Source: an uncultured Oscillospiraceae bacterium
GTDB lineage: Bacteria; Bacillota; Clostridia; Oscillospirales; Oscillospiraceae
Length of the DNA stretch: 16,083 nucleotides
NCBI GenBank assembly: GCA_934597165.1
Contig: CAKTQP010000045.1
Coordinates: 1-16,083 of the forward strand
Direction of reading: 5' to 3'
How positions within the stretch are numbered: the stretch's first letter is position 1; each line of letters begins with the position of its first letter. Both the position numbers and the translations under genes were made by a program. Under the pieces are notes generated by a model that made no database searches, was not told the DNA's origin, and was given only the letters and a program-made list of their open reading frames with translations. Positions 8,275 to 15,453 of the stretch are shown here, one piece after another.

Positions 8275-10170
8275 GTGCTTTCTGCCATCCAACAATTTTT
8301 CACCGACCTCTGGGACAGCCTGACCCAAGCCATGGCCAACCCGGACATGGCCGCTCAGCTGGTGCAGCCCATCTCCGGTCTGTTACAGCTGCTGACGCCG
8401 CTGCTGGCGCTGTTCATCTTGATCCGCTGCGGGCGCAGTCTGCTGCGGGGGAAGATCGAAGAGGAGGTATGGGGCTATCTGGTCACGGCGGATCAGACCG
8501 CCTACCCCTTGCCCCACTGGGAGAACCTCATCGGCCGTTCCAGCCGGTGCGACGTGGTGCTCAACTTCCCCACTGTCTCCCGCAGTCACGCCGCCCTCAT
8601 CCGGGACAACGCCGGACAGTGGCAGCTCCATCCCCTCAACGCCAAAAACGGCGTCCTGCTCAACGGCACCCCCATCACGGAACCGGAACCGGTACAGGAC
8701 GGGGACTTGTTCGACATGGGCGGGCTGGTACTGGCCTTTTTGCCGGCCAACGAGGAGGAGCTCCACGCCCAAGCCCAGCGGCGCACCAAGCCGGGACGGT
8801 TCATCTCCCCCGGCGTGACCCTGTTCCTGCTGACCCTGTTCCAGGCCACCCTCTGCTTCAAGCTGCTGCTGGCCTACCAAGGCAACCCGGACGCGCCGCC
8901 TATCCTGCCCTGCTTTGGGGTGTTGGCCGGCTCCATGTGGTTCTTGTACCTGCTGTACCGCATCCTGAAGCGGCGGGGCTTTGAAATTGAGACCATCGCC
9001 TTTTTCCTCACCACCCTCTGTCTCACCATCACCGCCAACGGCATCCCAAAATCGTTGGTGAAGCAGACGGTGTGCTTGGTGCTGGGGCTGGTAGTGTTCT
9101 TCTTCATGAGCCTGATGCTGCGCAACCTGGAGCTTGCCAAGTGGTTCCGCTGGCCTGCCGCCGCTTTTTCCATGGCGCTGCTGGCCTTCAATGTCCTCTT
9201 CGGCGTCCGGCTGTTCGGCGCGAAGAACTGGGTCTCCATCGGCCCCATCCAGTTCCAGCCGTCGGAGCTGGTGAAGATCGCCTTTATCCTGGTGGGCGCC
9301 GCCACTCTGGATCGGATGTTCGCCCGGCGAAACCTCATCTTCACCCTCATCTTCTCCGCCTTCTGCGTGGGCTGTCTGGGTCTCATGAGCGACTTCGGCA
9401 CGGCGCTCATCTTCTTCGTGGCCTTTTTGGCCATCGCCTTCCTGCGCTCCGGCGACCTGGCTTCCGTGCTGCTCATGACGGCAGCCGCCTTCTTTGGTGG
9501 GTATATCATCCTGAAATTCAAGACCTATATCGCCGCCCGGTTCCTCATCTACCGCCACGTGTGGACAGATCCGGCCAACTACGGCTTCCAGCAGACCCGC
9601 ACCATGTCCGCACTGGCCAGCGGCGGCCTGTTCGGCCGGGGTGTGGGCAACGGGTGGCTGAAAAATGTGGGCGCGGCCAACACCGACTTGGTGTTCGGCG
9701 TCATCGCGGAAGAGATGGGACTCATCTTGGCGGTCTGCTGTGTCATCGCCATCCTGCTCCTGGCGCTCTTCGCCGTGAAGGAAGCGGCCACCGCCCGCAG
9801 CTCCTTCTACGTCATCGCCGCCTGCTCCACCGCCATGATCTTCGTGGTGCAGGTCATGCTCAACGTCTTCGGCTCCACCGACCTGCTGCCGTTGACCGGC
9901 GTCACCTTCCCCTTCGTGTCCTGCGGCGGCAGCAGTATGATCTCCTGTTGGGCGTTGCTGGCCTATATCAAGGCGTCGGACACCAGGCAGAACTCGGCGT
10001 TGGCGGTGAAGCTGCCCAAGCGGGTGCGGCACCGCCGTGGAGAGGAACCGCCTCAGGATTCCATGCCGCCCATGGACGAGGCTGACCCCATCATCCCCCA
10101 GGATGGGCCTCTCTACACTGACGCGGACGACTGGCAGAGCTACTTTAAATGGGAGGATGATGACGAATGA
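8275..10170 (+). CDS. FHA domain-SEDS (FtsW/RodA/SpoVE) fusion glycosyltransferase
   Basis: A 631-residue membrane protein that joins a phosphothreonine-binding FHA domain to a SEDS peptidoglycan polymerase. Order: one membrane span (about 34-52), an FHA domain (about 80-155) with GRS at 87-89, SRSH at 102-105 and NG at 125-126 and 130-131, then a multi-span SEDS core. The core has GAKNWVSIGPIQFQPSELVK (315-334), DFGTALIF (373-380), NTDLVFGVIAEEMG (469-482) with likely catalytic Asp471, and GVTFPFVSCGGSS (542-554). The last 55 residues are hydrophilic and acidic. SEDS proteins polymerise glycan from lipid II with a partner class B PBP, which here is the next gene. The start is GTG, 10 bases after AGGAGGTG (8257-8264). 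RodA, FtsW or SpoVE identity cannot be decided; pairing with a PbpA-like protein favours a RodA-like role. Confidence 0.93.
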   Translation: MLSAIQQFFTDLWDSLTQAMANPDMAAQLVQPISGLLQLLTPLLALFILIRCGRSLLRGKIEEEVWGYLVTADQTAYPLPHWENLIGRSSRCDVVLNFPTVSRSHAALIRDNAGQWQLHPLNAKNGVLLNGTPITEPEPVQDGDLFDMGGLVLAFLPANEEELHAQAQRRTKPGRFISPGVTLFLLTLFQATLCFKLLLAYQGNPDAPPILPCFGVLAGSMWFLYLLYRILKRRGFEIETIAFFLTTLCLTITANGIPKSLVKQTVCLVLGLVVFFFMSLMLRNLELAKWFRWPAAAFSMALLAFNVLFGVRLFGAKNWVSIGPIQFQPSELVKIAFILVGAATLDRMFARRNLIFTLIFSAFCVGCLGLMSDFGTALIFFVAFLAIAFLRSGDLASVLLMTAAAFFGGYIILKFKTYIAARFLIYRHVWTDPANYGFQQTRTMSALASGGLFGRGVGNGWLKNVGAANTDLVFGVIAEEMGLILAVCCVIAILLLALFAVKEAATARSSFYVIAACSTAMIFVVQVMLNVFGSTDLLPLTGVTFPFVSCGGSSMISCWALLAYIKASDTRQNSALAVKLPKRVRHRRGEEPPQDSMPPMDEADPIIPQDGPLYTDADDWQSYFKWEDDDE

Positions 10171-11519
10171 AAAAGCTCCAACGACGCACCCTCTTCGTGC
10201 TCCTGTTCATCCTGGCCTTGGCCGCTGGGACGGTGGTGCTGTGCGCCTTCTACGTGAAGGACGGTGCCCAGTGGGCGTCCTTCTACGGCAATCAGCACGT
10301 GTACACCAACGGCCGCATCGCCTCCGGCTCCATCCTGGATCGGAACGGCACGGTGCTCTTTGACTGCGCCGAGGGCAAGTACAGCGACGACAAGACCACC
10401 CGCATCTCCACCCTCCACGCCATCGGCGACAAGCAGGGGAACATCAACACGGGGGCGAAAAACCTGTTCGCCGACCAGCTGGTGGGCTTCAGCCTCATCA
10501 CCGGCACCTCCGGCACCGGCAACAGCATCAACCTGACCCTGGACGCCAACCTGAACAATGCCGCCTACCAGGCCATGGCAGGCCGGAAAGGGGTGGTGGC
10601 GCTGTACAACTACAAGACCGGCGAGGTGCTCTGTATGCTCTCCACCCCCTCCTTTGACCCGGCGGACGACGCCGAGGTGGAAAAGGTGGCTGCCGGCGAC
10701 AGCAACTACGACGGCGCTTATCTGAACCGGTTCCTGTCCGGCACCTACACCCCCGGCTCCACCTTCAAGCTGGTCACCTCCGCCGCCGCGCTGGAGACCC
10801 TGCACAATGAAAACAGTTTCTCCTACACCTGCAAGGGTTCCCTGACCCTGAACGGCGAGAAGATCACCTGTCCCAGCGTCCACGGCACCCAGGATTTCGC
10901 CACCGCCCTGGCCAATTCCTGCAACGGCGCTTTCGCCACTCTTGCCACCCAGGTGGGCGGCAAAACGCTGGAGAAATACGCCAAGGAGGCCGGTCTGACC
11001 TCCAAGGTGAACGTCAACGGCGTCAACTCTGCCGCTGGCACCTTCACCGCCGGCACGTCGGACAACGATGTAGGCTGGTCTGGCGTGGGGCAGTACAAAG
11101 ATTTGGTGAACCCCTGCGCAGAGCTGACCCTGATGGGCTGCATCGCCCAGGGGGGCAGTGCGGCTACGCCGCGGCTGCTGAAATCGGTCACCAGCTCCAA
11201 GGGGCTGCCGGTGGCTCATGTGACCACGGAGACCAGTCAGATCGGCTGGAAGGCGGAGACCTGTGATAAAATCCGCACGATGATGCACAATAATGTGACC
11301 AGCAACTACAGCAAGAACCTGGACTTCGGCGGGCTGAACGTGTGCGCCAAGTCCGGTACGGCGGAAGTGGGCGCCAGCAAGCCCCACGCCTGGTTCGTGG
11401 GCTTTGTGGAGGACAGCGCCTATCCCTACGCCTTCGTGGTCGTGGTGGAGAACGGCGGCTGGGGCTCCTCGGTGGCTGGCGGCGTGGCGGCCAGCTTGCT
11501 CAAAGCCGCTTGCCAGTAA
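10167..11519 (+). CDS. Class B penicillin-binding protein, PbpA-like transpeptidase
   Basis: A 450-residue peptidoglycan transpeptidase: a short basic cytoplasmic N terminus, one membrane span (about 8-29), a short linker with the conserved ILDRNGTVL start of the pedestal domain (56-64), and a penicillin-binding domain. Active-site motifs: Ser198-TFK201 (GSTFK), Ser251-Cys-Asn253, and Lys395-Ser-Gly397 (KSGTAE). It would crosslink glycan made by its SEDS partner and be a beta-lactam target. The pedestal is small compared with FtsI or PBP2 proteins, matching the short PbpA type found next to rodA in actinobacteria. Its ATG overlaps the stop of the preceding gene by four bases (ATGA), and GGAGG lies 10 bases upstream, so translational coupling is likely. 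Confidence 0.94.
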   Translation: MKKLQRRTLFVLLFILALAAGTVVLCAFYVKDGAQWASFYGNQHVYTNGRIASGSILDRNGTVLFDCAEGKYSDDKTTRISTLHAIGDKQGNINTGAKNLFADQLVGFSLITGTSGTGNSINLTLDANLNNAAYQAMAGRKGVVALYNYKTGEVLCMLSTPSFDPADDAEVEKVAAGDSNYDGAYLNRFLSGTYTPGSTFKLVTSAAALETLHNENSFSYTCKGSLTLNGEKITCPSVHGTQDFATALANSCNGAFATLATQVGGKTLEKYAKEAGLTSKVNVNGVNSAAGTFTAGTSDNDVGWSGVGQYKDLVNPCAELTLMGCIAQGGSAATPRLLKSVTSSKGLPVAHVTTETSQIGWKAETCDKIRTMMHNNVTSNYSKNLDFGGLNVCAKSGTAEVGASKPHAWFVGFVEDSAYPYAFVVVVENGGWGSSVAGGVAASLLKAACQ

Positions 11520-11529
11520 GGAGGCACCC

Positions 11530-12375
11530 ATGAAGGAACAGACTTATCAGCTCATCGCATTGGACATTGATGGGACGCTGCTGAACACCAACAAAGAGAT
11601 CACCCCGGACACGGAGGCCGCTGTCCACCGTGCTTTTGCGGCGGGCAAAGAGGTGGTGCTGTCCACGGGGCGGAGCTTTGCGGAGCTGGCGGAGATTTTG
11701 GACACCTTTCCGGAGATGCGCTACGGCATCTGCGAGAGCGGCGCCCTCATCTTCGACCGGCAGGCAGAGACGCCCATCGCCGTCCACCCCATTGACGTAG
11801 AATTAGCGCGGCAGGCGGTGGACATCGCCCGTCCCCGGGATATTTTGATCCACATCTTCCTGAATGGCCGGCCGGTCATCAGTCAGCGCCGGATGGAACA
11901 GCTGGCGGATTTTCAAATCCCCTACTTCCAGTCCATGTTTGAGCGCTACTCCCTCCAGGTGCCCGATGGGCCGGACTACTGCCTGAATCAGCCTCACCCG
12001 TCCATGGAGAAGATCAACCTGTACCACCACACGGTGGAGGAACGGTCGGAGACGGAGTGGCTTTTGGCGCACCTGCCGTTGTCCATGGTGGACTCGGAGA
12101 AGACCTCTCTGGAGCTGTCCGCCGCTGGGGTGGACAAGGGCAAGGGACTGCATGAGCTGTGCCGTCACCTGGGCATCCCCATCGAGGCCACCATCGCCGT
12201 CGGGGACAGCTTCAACGACGCCGCTATTTTGAACGCCGCCGGGCTGGCCATCGGCATGGGCAACACGGCGGAACCGGTGCGGAAGCTGTGCGACGTCATC
12301 GTCAAGGACTGCGACCATGACGGGGTGGCGGAGGCTATTGAGCGGTATCTGCTGGCCGACGAAACAGAAGATTGA
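11530..12375 (+). CDS. Cof-type HAD-IIB family phosphatase
   Basis: A 281-residue cytoplasmic HAD hydrolase with all four motifs: LDIDGT with Asp12 and Asp14, STGR at 45-48, Lys203 in DKGKGL, and GDSFND at 225-230. The cap between motifs II and III is of the C2B type seen in Cof/YidA proteins, which dephosphorylate sugar phosphates or cofactors such as FMN. The substrate cannot be read from sequence. The frame is open upstream inside the PBP gene, but the ATG at 11530 has GGAGG 5 bases before it and sits 10 bases after the PBP stop. This makes it the third gene of that operon. Its stop codon is embedded in the -35 box of the LOG promoter. Confidence 0.92.
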   Translation: MKEQTYQLIALDIDGTLLNTNKEITPDTEAAVHRAFAAGKEVVLSTGRSFAELAEILDTFPEMRYGICESGALIFDRQAETPIAVHPIDVELARQAVDIARPRDILIHIFLNGRPVISQRRMEQLADFQIPYFQSMFERYSLQVPDGPDYCLNQPHPSMEKINLYHHTVEERSETEWLLAHLPLSMVDSEKTSLELSAAGVDKGKGLHELCRHLGIPIEATIAVGDSFNDAAILNAAGLAIGMGNTAEPVRKLCDVIVKDCDHDGVAEAIERYLLADETED

Positions 12376-12400
12376 CAAACTCCCTGCGGTCCGATAAAAT
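12372..12400 (+). promoter_or_regulatory. Near-consensus promoter for the LOG gene
   Basis: A perfect TTGACA (12372-12377), a 17-base spacer, and TAAAAT (12395-12400). The HAD stop codon TGA (12373-12375) lies inside the -35 box. The predicted start is near 12407. A short inverted repeat, GCTCA-GG-TGAGC (12403-12414), lies across the start point and could be an operator. Confidence 0.85.
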
Positions 12401-12421
12401 AGGCTCAGGTGAGCATCTACC

Positions 12422-12454
12422 GGCAGTTAGGCGAAACAGTCTAACTGCCTTTTT
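12422..12454 (+). terminator. Intrinsic terminator or attenuator in the LOG leader
   Basis: GGCAGTTAG (12422-12430) pairs perfectly with CTAACTGCC (12441-12449) around a 10-base loop, followed by five T (12450-12454). It can end the upstream operon. It also lies only about 15 bases downstream of the predicted LOG transcription start, so it would act on that transcript too. Confidence 0.88.
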
Positions 12455-12492
12455 CATTCTGACCAAGACATTGATAGGAAAGGAGCAGTTGC

Positions 12493-13029
12493 ATGAATAT
12501 CACAGTTTATCTTGGCGCCAACGAAGGCAACGATCCCGCTTTGCGTGAGGCGGTTCAGGCACTTGGCACGTGGATCGGGACAAGCGGGAACACCCTGGTC
12601 TATGGCGGCTCAAAGACCGGCTTGATGGGTGAGCTGGCCAAGAGTGTTCTGGCGGCTGGCGGGAGAGCGATCGGGGTGGAGCCGCAGTTCTTTATGGATG
12701 CGGGGTTCCAATATGATGGGCTGACCGAGCTGATCGTGACCGAAGACATCCCCGCACGCAAGCGCAAGATGATCGAGCTGGGAGAGGCTTTCATCGCCTT
12801 TCCGGGCGGTACGGGAACGCTGGAGGAGATCGCAGAAGTCATGTCCGACGTATCCCTCAAGCAGCTGGACGCCCCCTGCATCCTCTACAATCTCAACGGC
12901 TACTACGACAGCCTGAAAGCGCTGCTGCAGCACATGATCGAAAAGGGGCTGTCCTCGGAAGACCGGCAAGAGGGGATCTATTTTGCGGATGACCTTGCGC
13001 AGGTCAAGGAAATTGTAGAACGTACATAA
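12493..13029 (+). CDS. LOG family (TIGR00730) Rossmann-fold protein
   Basis: A 178-residue protein of the LOG / lysine decarboxylase-like family. It carries YGGSKTGLMG (37-46), an RKRK run at 89-92, and the signature PGGTGTLEE (104-112), the nucleotide-monophosphate site of cytokinin riboside 5'-monophosphate phosphoribohydrolases. Such enzymes split a nucleoside monophosphate into base and ribose 5-phosphate; the true bacterial substrate is often unknown, and AMP-type substrates are possible. The length is usual for the family. The ATG has AGGAG 7 bases upstream. It has its own strong promoter with a terminator in the leader, and a strong terminator after it, so it is a single-gene unit. Confidence 0.9.
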   Translation: MNITVYLGANEGNDPALREAVQALGTWIGTSGNTLVYGGSKTGLMGELAKSVLAAGGRAIGVEPQFFMDAGFQYDGLTELIVTEDIPARKRKMIELGEAFIAFPGGTGTLEEIAEVMSDVSLKQLDAPCILYNLNGYYDSLKALLQHMIEKGLSSEDRQEGIYFADDLAQVKEIVERT

Positions 13030-13037
13030 CACATGAA

Positions 13038-13072
13038 AAAAGACCAGAATTGCACTGCAATTCTGGTCTTTT
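13038..13072. terminator. Bidirectional terminator between LOG and yigZ
   Basis: AAAAGACCAGAATTG (13038-13052) and CAATTCTGGTCTTTT (13058-13072) form a perfect 15-base inverted repeat with a 5-base loop. It has a T-tract on the plus strand and an equal one on the minus strand. It sits between two convergent genes, 8 bases after the LOG stop and 4 bases after the yigZ stop. Confidence 0.95.
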
Positions 13073-13076
13073 GCGC

Positions 13077-13703
13077 TCATCGGACAGGCACAGCCTTTAA
13101 CGACTCGCCTGTGACCGTGGCCTGCACGGTGCCGGAGGTCAAGTCCAGCACCCGCTTGGCGAACTCCCCTTCCTTCCCTTCCGGCAGGAGGGCTTTGATG
13201 GTCACGTCAGCGCCGTACTCGGTATCCGCTACGATGCCGTCCCACAGGGGGATCTCCTGGGTCAGCTTGCCCAGCAGGTTGTAGCCGCAGGGGATGGTCA
13301 GCTCCACCCAACGGCGCACCACGGAGACGCCTGCGGCGTTGAGGGTCTCCTTGGCGGTGGTCTGGTAGGCCCGCAGGAGGGGGCCTGCGCCCAGGAGGAC
13401 GCCGCCGAAGTAACGTGTGACCACGCAGACCACGTCGGTGACCCCCTCCCGGTTGAACACCTCCAGCATAGGCTGTCCAGCGGTGCCCTGAGGCTCGCCG
13501 TCGTCGCTGTAGCGGAGGACGCCGTTTTTGAGCAGGTAACACCAGCAGTTGTGGCGGGCGTCGTGGTACTGCTTTTTCATGGCCTCGATGAAGGCACGGG
13601 CTTCCTCCTCGCTCTCCACGTGGCGCACCTTGCCCAGGAATCGGGAGCGTTTTTCCACATACTCGGCGTCACCGGGGCCGGTGGGGATATAATATTCGGT
13701 CAT
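13077..13703 (-). CDS. yigZ: YigZ/IMPACT family protein (UPF0029)
   Basis: A 208-residue protein with the IMPACT/YigZ N-terminal domain: DGEPQGTAGQP at 68-78 and the family signature RYFGGVLLGAGPLLRAY at 97-113. A small C-terminal RNase-like or EF-G-like domain (about 135-205) follows. Bacterial members are widely conserved and of unclear function; the eukaryotic relative IMPACT acts on GCN2 signalling, which does not transfer directly. The frame extends two codons to a GTG, but the ATG at 13703 has AGGTG 5 bases upstream and precedes the typical TEYYIP start. It lies 45 bases after gltX with no good minus-strand terminator between, so it is probably co-transcribed. Confidence 0.93.
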   Translation of the reverse strand: MTEYYIPTGPGDAEYVEKRSRFLGKVRHVESEEEARAFIEAMKKQYHDARHNCWCYLLKNGVLRYSDDGEPQGTAGQPMLEVFNREGVTDVVCVVTRYFGGVLLGAGPLLRAYQTTAKETLNAAGVSVVRRWVELTIPCGYNLLGKLTQEIPLWDGIVADTEYGADVTIKALLPEGKEGEFAKRVLDLTSGTVQATVTGESLKAVPVR

Positions 13704-13748
13704 AAGCACACCTGCTTTCCCGGCTTAGCCGGAGGATTTTTCAACAGA

Positions 13749-15269
13749 TTATACGCTGAGCTTCTCGATGCCCTGCTTCATCCGGGCGATGGACTCTTCC
13801 TTGCCCAGGATGTGTGCGATCTCCACCGCGCCGCCGGGGGTGACTGCCTTGCCGGCGATGGCGATGCGGACGGGCCACATGATCTTGGCGTTCTTCACTT
13901 CCAGCTCTGCGGCCAGGTCGGTCATGACCGCCTTGATGCCGTCCGGTTCCCAGGGTTCCAGTGCCTCGAAACGGGGCAGGATGGTCTGGAGCATTTCCAG
14001 GGAAATCTCGGCGTTGGTCTTGGACTTTTTGTGGGTGTAGAGTGCGATGTCGTAGTCGGGCAGCTTGTCGAAGAAGTCCACCTTTTCCGGGATCTCGTTC
14101 ATGGTCTCGGTGCGCTGGTGGAGCAGGTCGGCGATCTCGGCCACGTCCACATTGGGGTTCTGGACGGTCTGGCGGATGTAGGGCTCGGCAGCCTTGGCAA
14201 ATTCCTCCGGGGTCATGGAGCGGATGTAGTGGCTGTTGAAATACTTCAGCTTTTCCATGTCGAAAGCGGAGGGAGATTTGGAGATGCCGTCGATGTCGAA
14301 CACGCGGATGAGTTCTTCCATGGTGAAGAACTCCTGTTCGGCGATGTCACCCTTGGGGCTCCAGCCCAGCAGGGTCACGTAGTTCAGGATGGCGTCGGAC
14401 AGGTAGCCCATCTTCAGCAGGTCTTCATAGGAGGGGTCGCCGTGACGCTTGGACATCTTGCGGACGGTCTTGGTCTCCGGGTCGGTGATCATGACGGAGG
14501 CGCAGTGGACGTAGGTGGGGATGTCCCAGCCGAAGGCCTCGTAGAGCAGGTTGTACTTGGGGGAAGAGGACAGGTATTCGCTGCCTCTGACCACGTGGGT
14601 GATGCCCATGAGGTGGTCGTCGATGACGTTGGCGAAGTTATAGGTGGGCAGTCCGTCGGACTTGATCAAAACCTGATCGTCCAGGTCGGCGTTATCCACG
14701 GTAACGTCGCCGTATACGGCATCGTGGAAGGTGGTGTGACCGGCGGGGATCTTCTGACGGATGACGTAGGGTTCCCCAGCTGCCAGCTTGGCGTCGATCT
14801 CCTCCTGGCTCAGGTGGCTGCAATGACCGTCGTACTTGGCCACTTTGCCCTCGGCGGCAGCGGCTTCTCGCAGCTGTTCCAGTCGCTCCTCAGAGCAGAA
14901 GCAGCGATAGGCCAAACCCTTTTCCACCAGCAGCTCGGCGTACTTCTGATAATAGGACATCCGCTCGGTCTGGACATAGGGGCCAACGGGGCCGCCCACG
15001 TCGGGGCCTTCGTCGTAGTCCAGGTGGCAGCTCTCCATGGTGCGCTGGATGACGGCCACGGCGTCCTCCACCTTCCGCTTCTGGTCGGTGTCCTCGATGC
15101 GCAGGATGAACTTGCCCTGATTGTGGCGGGCGATGAGGTAGGTGTAGAGGGCGGTACGCAGGTTGCCCACGTGCATGTAGCCGGTGGGAGAGGGGGCGAA
15201 CCGGGTGCGGACTTCGCCCTTGGGGATGCGTGCTTCCATATCTTCAAACCATTGATAATCTAATTTCAC
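13749..15269 (-). CDS. gltX: Glutamyl-tRNA synthetase
   Basis: A class I synthetase of 506 residues that charges tRNA-Glu, and in many Gram-positives also tRNA-Gln for later amidation. The core opens with RFAPSPTGYMHVGN, where HVGN (33-36) is the HIGH motif, and KMSKR at 271-275 is the KMSKS loop. Cys123, Cys125, Tyr146 and Cys150 match the spacing of the zinc site known in E. coli GluRS. A helical anticodon-binding domain fills the C-terminal third. The start is a GTG with AGGAGG 8 bases upstream; it adds about 20 residues before RTRFAPSPTG compared with many GluRS. An internal ATG at 15239 has a poor site. It has its own promoter, and yigZ follows. Confidence 0.97.
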   Translation of the reverse strand: MKLDYQWFEDMEARIPKGEVRTRFAPSPTGYMHVGNLRTALYTYLIARHNQGKFILRIEDTDQKRKVEDAVAVIQRTMESCHLDYDEGPDVGGPVGPYVQTERMSYYQKYAELLVEKGLAYRCFCSEERLEQLREAAAAEGKVAKYDGHCSHLSQEEIDAKLAAGEPYVIRQKIPAGHTTFHDAVYGDVTVDNADLDDQVLIKSDGLPTYNFANVIDDHLMGITHVVRGSEYLSSSPKYNLLYEAFGWDIPTYVHCASVMITDPETKTVRKMSKRHGDPSYEDLLKMGYLSDAILNYVTLLGWSPKGDIAEQEFFTMEELIRVFDIDGISKSPSAFDMEKLKYFNSHYIRSMTPEEFAKAAEPYIRQTVQNPNVDVAEIADLLHQRTETMNEIPEKVDFFDKLPDYDIALYTHKKSKTNAEISLEMLQTILPRFEALEPWEPDGIKAVMTDLAAELEVKNAKIMWPVRIAIAGKAVTPGGAVEIAHILGKEESIARMKQGIEKLSV

Positions 15270-15299
15270 GGTAGTTTCCTCCTATTCTTCTACTCCGTT

Positions 15300-15328
15300 A
15301 TTCTATTTTTTTCCGCCCACCTTGTCAA
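15300..15328 (-). promoter_or_regulatory. gltX promoter
   Basis: A perfect TTGACA (15323-15328), a 17-base spacer ending in seven A, and TAGAAT (15300-15305) on the minus strand. The predicted leader is only about 24 bases, too short for a T-box, so gltX does not appear to be controlled in the same way as alaS. Confidence 0.9.
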
Positions 15329-15357
15329 GTCTCTCCCGGTCAACCTGCACAAATTCT

Positions 15358-15389
15358 CCCCCGCTCCCCCACTTTTTCCCCCGTTCCCC
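15358..15389 (-). other. G-quadruplex motif in the gltX/carbonic anhydrase spacer
   Basis: On the minus strand four G-runs of 4, 5, 5 and 5 (plus-strand C-runs at 15386-15389, 15378-15382, 15366-15370 and 15358-15362) are separated by loops of 3, 7 and 3 bases. This fits a G4 pattern with runs of four. It directly abuts the candidate -35 box of the carbonic anhydrase gene and lies 29 bases upstream of the gltX -35 box. Whether it folds in the cell is unknown. Confidence 0.7.
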
Positions 15390-15418
15390 TTTCCAAGCAG
15401 GGAGAAACTGTTTATAAT
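15390..15418 (+). promoter_or_regulatory. Carbonic anhydrase promoter
   Basis: A perfect TATAAT (15413-15418) with TTTCCA (15390-15395) 17 bases upstream, four of six matches to the -35 consensus. The predicted start near 15425 leaves a leader of about 30 bases with a strong AAGGAGG. Confidence 0.75.
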
Positions 15419-15453
15419 AGTGGTATTTTCAAACCCAAGCAAGGAGGTTCTCT

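Noticed and set aside
8383..10032. 549-codon open frame on the minus strand opposite the FHA-SEDS gene
   Set aside because: Rich in Gln/His/Gly/Glu with no domain. It is the complement of a membrane protein.
12395..12454. Purine-type riboswitch in front of the LOG gene (CTACC after a short stem, then a second stem)
   Set aside because: The first stem is too short, the loop-loop kissing sequences are missing, and the second stem lacks the usual CCGTAAA loop. Only a general attenuator-like leader is supported.
13720..13741. Hairpin CCGGC-TTA-GCCGG followed by TTTTT on the plus strand between yigZ and gltX
   Set aside because: The stem is 5 bp with a 3-base loop, four bases separate it from the T-run, and both neighbours are on the minus strand where there is no U-tract. 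Not convincing as a terminator for either gene.
13551..15263. 570-codon open frame on the plus strand opposite gltX
   Set aside because: Composition is that of a reverse-complement shadow; gltX has every expected motif on the other strand.
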